Shown here: positions 56,207 to 64,000 of the stretch, in pieces
How the letters are laid out: each line of letters opens with the position of its first letter
Position numbering within the stretch: the first letter of the stretch is position 1
Assembly: GCF_947179165.1 (NCBI RefSeq)
Contig: NC_077241.1
Coordinates: 28,533,746-28,597,745 of the forward strand
Origin: Solanum dulcamara
Lineage: Eukaryota; Streptophyta; Magnoliopsida; Solanales; Solanaceae
Direction of reading: 5' to 3'
Length of the DNA: 64,000 nucleotides
Translations under genes and position numbers: made by a program
The notes under the pieces: generated by a model
Databases searched by the model: none
Seen by the model: only the letters and a program-made list of their open reading frames with translations
Told to the model about the DNA's origin: nothing

Positions 56207-56329
56207 ACATTCGTCCTCAAATGTGAACCAAAACCTTCCTCTGGATCTTATACCGACTATATGGAGAGTTCCTCTATCTCATTGCCATACTTTTATTGTG
56301 CAATCAATATCAGAGTTCCAAAGGTTAGG

Positions 56330-56385
56330 ATTCCTTCTAGACATAGTGAATAGGTATGGATACTTGTGTTTCATTTCCTCCTTCG
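56330..56385 (-). pseudogene. Chromodomain end fused to the 5S-derived segment in F
   Basis: The minus strand gives EEMKHKYPYLF, matching EQDMKHKYPYIF in element A. It follows directly on the 5S-like CCCTGGGAAG. In element A the chromodomain codes ACTTGGGAAG at this position, so TGGGAAG is shared by the 5S and the gene and lies at the joint. Confidence 0.8.
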
Positions 56386-56486
56386 CTTCCCAGGGGGTCA
56401 CCCATCCTAGTACTCTCGCCCAAGCATGCTTAACTGTGGAGTTATGATGGGATCCAATGCGTTAGTACTAGTATGCTTGCATCCAT
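56386..56486 (-). pseudogene. 5S rRNA-derived sequence inside element F
   Basis: On the minus strand it starts GGATGCAAGCATACTAG and runs through ATTGGATCCCATCATAACTCC, CAGTTAAGCATGCTTGGGCG, AGTACTAGGATGGGTGACC and CCTGGGAAG. About 101 bp are present and the 3' end of the 5S is absent. Two bases are lost in the AGTAGTAC region. The A box and C box of the Pol III internal promoter remain readable. The left flank (CCCATAAGGGAT) is shared with element B. Confidence 0.92.
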
Positions 56487-58317
56487 CCCTTATGGGATCT
56501 CGTTTGAAGTTTAAGCGTTCCCATTTACATATGATAACGTTAGTTGATTTTCTTTTATGCTTGTACTTCTCTTGTCCACTTCCCCCCTTTAGGGTGTATC
56601 CATGTCATTGTCTATTTATTTTTAACTTTCCAAATGCATATGAGTCCTTTCCATCCTATTTAGTATACTGCGCTATTTCCCTATCTTCCTTTACATCACC
56701 TATACTCTAGGTTACCCTTGTACAAAACCTTAATACAATCGTGAGGTGCTTAGAATCCTCAATATACAGTACCAACTCCAGTCTTGAACTTTGGTACTCG
56801 CGTAACGTATACACAATACTTCTTTATGCCTCATGAGCTTTCATCCTTGTCTTGTGCCCGATGCTCACTTTCTTAACATCATATCGAGCTTGCCTCAATA
56901 ATAGGTCTAACTTAACACCATGTTGTAGTACTATCCCTTTAAATCTATGACTATACATTCTCTTTTTGTTCCGTCCTCGTATTCAGTTATTTATGTCTAT
57001 CTTGGGTGCCTCTGTTAGAACTTCCTTATTATTCCTCCAGCTCACGTCCTTTTTTTTGGTAGTGCACAAGGAATTCCATATTACTCTTTATTTCCTTGCA
57101 CTAGTTATCATTTTCGTCGTCATATAACCTTTATTCGATACTTCCCTTATAGAAGTTGATAAGTCTTCCTTATTTGTTCCATAGCTCGCTTTTCCGTTCC
57201 ACACCTATCTTTACATTCCAATCACATGGACCACGTCATACCTTTTAGTTATTTTCTTACTAAGATTTCCTTATTCTCATAATGATCTTCATTATATTCA
57301 TAGGGTATCCTGTGTGTATCCAATCCCATAGTATAACACTACTTATCCTTTTTTACGATTCTTACTATGGGTTACTTACCCTTCTTAGTTAGTCTTATCC
57401 TTAATGTCTCATAAGCTGTCTTATTAACACCTCATATTCATCATAATTCTTTTTCCCTTGTACTATTGTCTTAACCATACTGTTACTTCTTTCAACTATA
57501 GCTCGTCATAGTTTATCCCTGTGTATTAATTCAGTCGGTGCCTTAAAATATCATTCTATCTAGACCTATCAGTTTTCTCTAAACCTCTTCTTTGGATCAC
57601 AATTCTATTCCAACTTTGTTTTACCATACCAGTATTGACCTCCTAGTTTCTATTGCCATCAGTTCAGTAATTAACTCATTTCTCGAGGTCAACCATACTC
57701 ATGTCTTAATCAAATCTTATTATTGTTTTGGGCACAACCTTTCAAGATATACTACAGCCCTGTATCTTGTTCTCTTTCTATTTTTTTTTTAAAAAATCAG
57801 CAGAGTTTTCTCTATATTCCTTACTATTCCAAACCTGCACTCAAGAAATACCAACAGTGCCTCACAGGGCACACACATATATAGTCATATCATCTCATAT
57901 CGCATCCACATAGGGCGCCGACAATTAGCAGTATGAAAATGGACTTACCTCGTATGTCCACTTGTACTGCACCTGTTGTACTCTCCTATTTACTTTTCCT
58001 TTCATTTTTTAACTTTATGTGTCAATCGTATTGCAACACCTTACATGACATAGGTCCTCCGTGCCTTTGCTTACCTGCATGCCTTGGAACTTCCAACATC
58101 GTCAATCACTTCTTTTATCAATGTTGTCTTTTTGTTGAAATCATAGGTCAGTATGAGGAATTTTATTCCCTATGACTCGGCTCTATCGCACAATCTTAGA
58201 TCTAAAAGAAAGTAACATCCTAAATGTCCTGCAGCCTCCTATCTATATATGTGGTGCACAACACACTGATAGACAAGATTCTACTAGACACGATCTATGA
58301 CATTCCAAGGACGAACT
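56487..58317 (-). other. Element F internal region, non-coding
   Basis: Purine-rich on the minus strand, with stops in all frames. It aligns by eye to B: GGTGTATCC/GGATACACCC near 56590, TTGGGTGCCTCTGTTAGAAC near 57002 (B about 25340), and GCGCCGACAATTAGCAG near 57915 (B about 24600). Weak ORFs on either strand are not supported as genes. Confidence 0.65.
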
Positions 58318-58329
58318 GCTTTGATACCA
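58318..58329 (-). other. Element F primer-binding site
   Basis: Minus strand TGGTATCAAAGC, one mismatch to the initiator-methionine tRNA complement, 4 bp inside the 5' LTR end at 58334. Confidence 0.88.
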
Positions 58330-58333
58330 CTTC

Positions 58334-60058
58334 TGTTATGACCCAACCCCATAGGCCGTGACTGGTGTTTGACATGGACCCCCGTATACATAATTATCAG
58401 ATATAACAATCAATATAATAACTATACGTAAGAACCCTAGTAGGTCAAGCATTTTCATATGCCTGTAGGCTCTTTCATTTGTATCTTTTCATGAAAGGGC
58501 GTGCAAGCCGACAAGGCTTCTATAGTATCTTGATATTTATAATACATCACATAGACATAACTAAATAGAACTTACACGTATAACCCACACACATGTCTAT
58601 AGACCTCTAAGAATATTAACAGTAACATATCACGGGACAGGGCCCCCGCTGTATCCTTGAATAAACAAATATATACATTAGAAGGTCAGCACCAAAAGCT
58701 AGGCTCCAAAATAGTGGAGCACTTCTGACATAGCTGAGTGGAAATCCTAAGCTAGCGAATCCCTGAAATGAACATTTGTATCTGCAGGCATGAAACGCAG
58801 CCCCCCCTAAGGAAAGGGGGGTCAATACGATATATGTATTGAGTATATAAAGCATAAAACATCATAACTAAGACAACAACTGAAATAGGGGTGTAGGGGG
58901 CAAGTATAACATTTAGCCATCTGCCGTACACACATTTTATTAAATAAAGGCATACATGCAATCATCACGTACTATATCTAGCCCATTCAGGGACTCGATG
59001 TATCAAATGCATCATTATATCATCGTAAGAACATATATACCATTAGCGCTGTGGAATATATAGCCCGATCCAGGTATATTCAAAATACACGCCAAGGAAT
59101 GATGACCTGATCCACATATCTTATAATAATGCCGAGAAACGATGGCCCAATATGTATATCATAGAACAATGCCGAGGTACGATGGCCTAATCCGTATATC
59201 ATGTAACAATGTCGAGGTACGACTGCCCGATCTATAAACAACATAACATGCCGTGGAACGTACAACCTGATCCTTACATAGCAAGATATGCCGAGGTATA
59301 TTCGGTCTGATCCATATATATCATAATGCATATACGTGCACATAAAACTCTGTAACATATCAAACATCCCTTAGATACCACCATAAAGCATGTTCAAGAG
59401 CCCCTAGGTATAGGAGCTTACACATCCCAATACTATTCAACCTATAGTAGCTCAAGGTTCGTAGTTCAACTACTTCAAGGCCCTTATCATTCAAAGGTGG
59501 GTACAAGTCATGAGCTACATCTAGAATCTATAAATGGAGTTATCTCCAAATCCATATTCTATAGTACCTATAGTCTAGTTTTCCTAAAAGTAGGAAAAGA
59601 TAAGCTTTACATGTACCACTTTCTATCACATGGAAGACTTGAAAAGTAATGACTCAACTTGTTACAGGAGTTCTAATCAGTAGGAAGTGAACAAGAGCCT
59701 TAACTCACATTGAGATTTTAAGAGTGGAATAACTCCCAATTTCCTATACATAATACTTGCATCTAAGTCATGTCAAAGGAGAAGAAAGGGTAGCTTCACC
59801 TACTCATCCCTTTCCAACGTATGGAAGGCTTGAGAAGCCCTAGTTCGATTACTGTAAGAGTGCTTCCATCAAGGAGTACATAAGAAGTGCGAATTACACT
59901 TGGTATTTATGAGTAGCTTTACCCTCAAGTTCATATCATTCACTATTTAACTTGAAGACATGCCAGAAGAAGGAAACGTTAGCTTTACATACACCATTTT
60001 TGAGCACATAGAAGACTTGAGGGATGGGAGCTTAACTTCTTTAAGAGTCTTAACATTC
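58334..60058 (-). repeat. Element F 5' LTR (truncated)
   Basis: Matches 52621-54345 of the 3' LTR closely, including the 45-bp array (about 59035-59320) and three module starts. The promoter-containing part (U3) is missing, so this copy could not start a transcript. Confidence 0.85.
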
Positions 60059-60337
60059 AAAAGGTGCTTATCATCATTCAAAATTTCCCTCTTCTGGGGC
60101 ACTTATATTCTGATGACACATGTCTTAAACTTGGTCATAATACTATCTTACTCCAAAAGGGATACCACTTATTTTTCCTAATGACTTCATAGTGTAACAG
60201 TTGTTCTGCAACCCTACATTCCTTATCCTTAAAGGATCCCACTATTCTCTAAGATGGCGTCACCTATACATAATCCTTCCTTATGCCTCAAGAGCTTTCA
60301 TCCTTGTCGTGCATCCGAGGCTCACTTCCTCAACAAC
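60059..60337 (-). mobile_element. Element F2 internal region, part 1
   Basis: Matches B at about 25560-25680 (AGTGGTATCC, then TAGTATTATGACC) and F at about 56805-56880 (CCTCAAGAGCTTTCATCCTTG versus CCTCATGAGCTTTCATCCTTG). It is non-coding. Solo LTR K interrupts it at ACAAC. Confidence 0.7.
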
Positions 60338-63300
60338 TGTTACACCCCACACTCTTAAGTTCGGAATGTATTTTAAGCTTCTTAGAAGTTAGCATGTGAG
60401 ACGGATAATCTACGACACTATCAAACGACTCTAAGGAAGGGAGAATGTGATACCCCATAGTAGAAAAGGTTGGAAATAGAGTCATAAGAATCCGGAAGGA
60501 ATTGAAGGCCAAGTAATGAGTCGTAGGACTCGATTTAACTACATAAGCTACTAACTTAGAAGTCATACATACCTAAACTACTTGAGGATGTACCAAGCTT
60601 ACGACGCATAGATTACATAGGCTCTTAAAATAAGATGAGATTACGAACTCATGAGGAAGAGAAGAGAAGGACACATGGAAGCACCTCAAGCAAGAATGTG
60701 AACCACCTGCTTGGGGTCAAGTAGGTGACCCACCTACTTGGGATCAAGTAGGTGACCCACCTTCTTGGGGGGTGGACCCCACTGCCACATCGTAGCCCCT
60801 CATTGATTGCATGATACGGTGGCCCAATAGGGGCTGAAACGTGTCACCTTTAGGGGATGACACATGTAACCTCCTAAGGGAACCTATATATATATAACAT
60901 ATGACTCCTAATTCAGTTATTTATCCAAAAACTGCAGCAGCAACAAAAAGAAAACAAACCCTAAACCTTAGAGAGAAAAGAGTGACGGCTAGGACAGAAA
61001 AGAGGGGTAAGTTCCAATTTCGTTCTATAAATTAATTATCTAGAGTATACCACCATGATATGGAGGTATTAGTAGTATAAAATCATGGCTTGGTGCAGAA
61101 AAAAATGGACAGCAAGCAGCCACGACGTTCAAATGGCGCTAGAGAAGTTTCGAGGCACAATTTTGGCGTGTTTTGGCCAATTTCGGGTAAGGTAAGGTAT
61201 TTTCTTCCAATTTGAAGTTTATTGTGTTGTTATAGGGTGAATTACACACCTTTTAGTCTGATGGAAGTGTACGAAAGTCATGAAAATGCTCGACGTTCGA
61301 AATAAACTAAATTGGAATCGTTATAGTTATGTTGTAGTCGAAATGACGCGTTGTGCGTGTGGGGGCTGCTGGTCGTGTGGTTGTGTTTTAAGGTGTTAAA
61401 AAAATGTTTTAAAATATATGTGAGAGATTCTGGTTTCATCCACATGACCCTCCACTCCGTATGGTTAAAGGTTTTATGAAATAAAGATTAAAAGCCCTCT
61501 TTTAGTATCGTAGTTTCGAGCGAGTCATTTGGAGTTTATGTTGTATAGTGTTGATGTGAATTGATTATACATATGATGAAGTTTGTTGTTGTTGGTTGTC
61601 ATTAGTGATTAGGTATATGATTGGAAATTCGGATAGGGCACGTTATAGGGGAGGTGCTGCCCAATTTTCGTTAACTCCTTAACTAGCTAAAGATTAGTCG
61701 AGACTAGTCAAGAAAGGTGAATAAGAAATTGGTTCCTATGGGTAGTTGGTGGTAGAGTTACAAGTTGGAAAGTCGAAGTTCACTAATATTAGTATTACCT
61801 TCGTGTTAAATAGGTTAAAGGAAGTAACAAAGTGAGGTTGGATGCGAGTAACCCATAACAGGTATGTAAAGCTATTCTTCTTTCTTTTGGCATGTCTTAG
61901 ACATAAGTTATGAATGGTTTGTATGTGAAACTTGGGGATAATTCCATCCGTAAAGCTCTGAGTACTGTTCATAATTCAATCTACTTTGTGATGGTAGAAC
62001 TCCTGTAATAGTTGGGTTATTGCCTTTTTAAGACTTCTATAGGATAAAAGGTAATATATGTAGAGCCTAATGACTCGTGTTCACTTCTAAATGATAAGGC
62101 TATTAAGGTAGCTGAGCTATCACCCTCGAGCCTTTTGTACATGAAATAGTAACCGGATGCATGGGAAGCATAAACTATAACTCCTCTTCATTTCTTAATA
62201 TCAAAGTTCTTGAAGTAGTTGAACTACTACCCTCGAGTCCCTATATGATGAATGCTAATTAAAGGTATGAGCTCCTGGGCCTAAGAACTCTATAATGACA
62301 AGTGTCTTTGATTTCATAAGCCGTTTGGTATTATCTTAATAAAAATCTATGACTCCTGATACACCGTCGATATGACCCCTAATGGCATTTAGAGGATACT
62401 TGAGAGGACGATCATTTTGATCCTCAAATGATAGTTCATGACGATTGTTATACCGAGTTTCATATGATGAGCTAATTGCATATGGTTCCTCGCTACTCTA
62501 CTTTTACATGCTGTTAATACATCATTCACCACGTCCCATGAGGGGCCGGGCATGATAAATTCACCACGTCCCATGAAGGGCCAGGCATGATAAATTCACC
62601 GCATCCCATGAAGGGCCGGGCATGATAAATGATGAGATGATAAATTTACCATGCCCTATGAAGAGTCGGGAATAATAAATTCACTGCTCTTCATAAAGGA
62701 ACGAGCATGATAAATTCATCGCGGACCATGAAGGGTCGGGCATGATAAATTCACCGTTTCCCATGAAGGGTTGGTCATGATAAATTCACCGCATCCCATA
62801 AAGGGCCGGGCATGATATATGATGAAATGGTTATTCACCGTGTCCCATGAAGGGCCGGACATAATAAACGATAAAATTCTAATTCACCGCATCCTATGAA
62901 GGGTCGGGCATGACATATGATGAAATAATTATTCATCGCCTCCCATGAAGGGCCGGGCATGATACACGATAAAATGAAAACTTCACCGAGTCCCTCATTG
63001 AAGAGCCGGATACAGTATATAGGCCTGCAGATGAAAATATAGTGATACATTTGTAATCCCGAGTCCTACAGCGGGTCGGGTGTGGTATGTGAGGAAGATA
63101 TACAAGCCCTCATTTCACATGGTGCAGGTACAAATGTTCATTTTGGAGATCCATCGACTTAGGGTTTCCACTCAGCGATGTTGGGAGTGCTCCACTGTTC
63201 TGGAGACTAACTTTTTATATTGGTCATTTAATATGTATATATTTATTTGTCCAGGGGTACGGCGGGGGCCCTGTACCGCCATATGTTGTTGTTATTATTC

Positions 63301-63552
63301 TCAGAGGTCTGTAGACATATGTATGTGGATTATTTGTGAGTTTGTTTCGGTGGTGCCTATACGACATATTGTAAATGTTTTTATGATACAGCAGCCTTGT
63401 CGGCTTGCATGCCCTTTCATGATATGATACGAATGAAAGAGGCCATACGTACATGGAAAACATTTAATTCATTGGGATTTTTGTGAGTAGTATCACTTTG
63501 TTTATAGTTCGATTTAACACCAATCGCGGCCTATGGGGTTTGGGTTGTGACA
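60338..63552 (+). mobile_element. Solo LTR 'K' (target duplication ACAAC/GCAAC)
   Basis: TGTTACACCCCACACTC to GGTTTGGGTTGTGACA, 3215 bp. Flanks are ACAAC (60333-60337) and GCAAC (63553-63557), one mismatch. The flanking F2 sequence rejoins across it (CTCAACAAC + ATATCGAG, as in F near 56870-56895). Three GGTGACCCACC hairpin units lie at about 60690-60765, palindromes at 60836-60845 and 60858-60867, AAACCCTAAA at about 60956, and a large minisatellite near the 3' end. Confidence 0.9.
62523..63015 (+). repeat. 36-bp minisatellite in LTR K, about 12 units
   Basis: The unit approximates TTCACCGCATCCCATGAAGG followed by GCCGGGCATGATAAA. Units are adjacent at the start and separated by ATGATGAAATGATTA-type filler later. 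Other LTRs have only 3-6 spread-out GAGTCCC/GGGCCGG units here, so the motif has amplified in K. Confidence 0.92.
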
Positions 63553-63756
63553 GCAACATATCGAGTTTGCCTTAACAATAGGTCTATTCTATCGCCATGT
63601 CGTCACAATTATACCTTTAAATTTACGACTATATATTCTTCTCTCATTCTGCTCTCATATTCAATTACTTATGTCTATCTTGGGTGCCTTCATTGGAATT
63701 TCCTTACCATCTCCCCCGTAAGCCAACTCGGTATGACAGCTATCTATTCTCACCTT
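63553..63756 (-). mobile_element. Element F2 internal region, part 2
   Basis: Resumes after K with GCAACATATCGAGTTTGCC and matches F at about 56885-57050 (ATAATAGGTCTA, TATGTCTATCTTGGGTGCC). Non-coding. Confidence 0.7.
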
Positions 63757-64000
63757 GATTTTCTATAATAAAGTCTCCTGTTGGTATTGTAACCTCTAAC
63801 GGGTCCGTTAATTCGGGTTTCATTCTGGCCCTACCAACAACAAAAAGATATGCATATTCGATAAAGTGGAATCTAGGTTTATTAATGCACATATATCCTA
63901 GAAGAAGATTTATAATATACCTGTAGCCATATTTGGTGGCACCTCCTGGTCCTGTCTGCTAGCTAAAGCATGAATATGACTCGAAGGACCGCTAGAACTA
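63757..64000 (-). pseudogene. Gag end and protease fragment of F2
   Basis: From the window edge the minus strand reads SSSGPSSHIHALASRQDQEV (the gag tail), then DICALINP-type protease sequence and MKPELTDPLEVTIPTGDF. These match SNRIYALASRQ, DVYALMDP and IKPELMESFEVATPVGD in element A. The D-P-G-S-T active site reads N-P-R-F. It shows that the non-autonomous family descends from an element that had gag and protease. Sequence before gag lies outside the window. Confidence 0.78.

Larger units (their letters stand above)
52621..60058 (-). mobile_element. Element F: minus-strand non-autonomous element with a 5S-derived insert
   Basis: 3' LTR 52621-56189, polypurine tract 56190-56206, internal 56207-58333, 5' LTR 58334-60058 (truncated). 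The internal region resembles B's but is shorter. The 5S-like segment runs straight into the last residues of the chromodomain region. The 5' LTR stops at AACATTCA (about 60058) where the 3' LTR continues, and is followed by internal sequence of a second copy (F2). The 3' flank is CTTAC (plus strand 52616-52620); no matching duplication is available because of the truncation. Confidence 0.82.

Noticed and set aside
55898..56353. 151-codon plus-strand ORF near the F LTR boundary
   Set aside because: It spans the LTR start, polypurine tract region and internal sequence of F in antisense, with no motif; it is a chance frame.
62523..63015. Direct repeats of about 36 bp that resemble a CRISPR array
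   Set aside because: Units are adjacent or separated by repetitive AT-rich filler, there are no unique spacers, no cas genes, and the sequence is a plant LTR.
1..64000. A host gene, gene cluster or new defence-like system
   Set aside because: I checked the longer open frames on both strands. All those with recognisable domains are retrotransposon gag-pol or LINE ORFs, and the gaps are LTR or internal element sequence. The only unexplained open frames are in the LINE 3' region and are reported as such.

Overview
This window looks like plant nuclear heterochromatin, most likely from a Solanaceae species. That assignment is an inference: it rests on the Tekay-type chromovirus proteins, the initiator-methionine-tRNA primer sites, the DUF4283-bearing LINE, and the familiar LTR end GGTTGGGTCGTGACA. 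I found no host gene. Nearly every base belongs to a retrotransposon, and every coding region is broken. The window is a nested stack of Ty3/gypsy elements with unusually long LTRs (about 2.8-3.6 kb), plus one full-length LINE. Several insertions can be ordered because their target-site duplications (TSDs) are visible.

Layout. Positions 1-1022 are the decayed inside of a gypsy element (gag, zinc knuckle, protease fragment) ending in a polypurine tract. A plus-strand LTR follows (1023-2943), then a piece of a second LTR type (2944-3570), then an inverted LTR, 'I' (3571-5005, minus strand). LTR I resumes at 51725-52338, because element A (5006-51724) was inserted into it.

Element A is a chromovirus of about 10.8 kb native length. 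It carries five later insertions. A 10.4-kb minus-strand LINE sits in the protease (9610-20012, 14-bp TSD). Non-autonomous element B sits in the reverse transcriptase (20920-34389), and B's 3' LTR itself holds solo LTR E (28183-31630). A's 3' LTR holds element C (36897-42382), element D (43753-47437) and solo LTR G (48636-51504). Removing all of these rejoins A's gag, protease, RT, RNase H, integrase, chromodomain and both LTRs.

Positions 52339-64000 are mostly minus-strand. They contain an LTR fragment (J), element F (52621-60058), a second related internal region (F2, 60059-60337 and 63553-64000), and a plus-strand solo LTR K (60338-63552) splitting F2.

The most unusual content is a 5S rRNA-derived segment of about 100 bp inside the internal region of B and of F, with the same flanking element sequence in both. 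This points to one ancestral capture by a non-autonomous long-LTR family. Other points of interest: a pair of palindromic G-box-like sites held 22-23 bp apart upstream of the TATA box in nine LTR copies; a modular LTR body with ~200-bp repeats and minisatellites; and a long open frame with internal duplications in the LINE 3' region. No CRISPR array, operon, biosynthetic cluster or immune system is present. Divergence statements are by-eye comparisons, not computed alignments.
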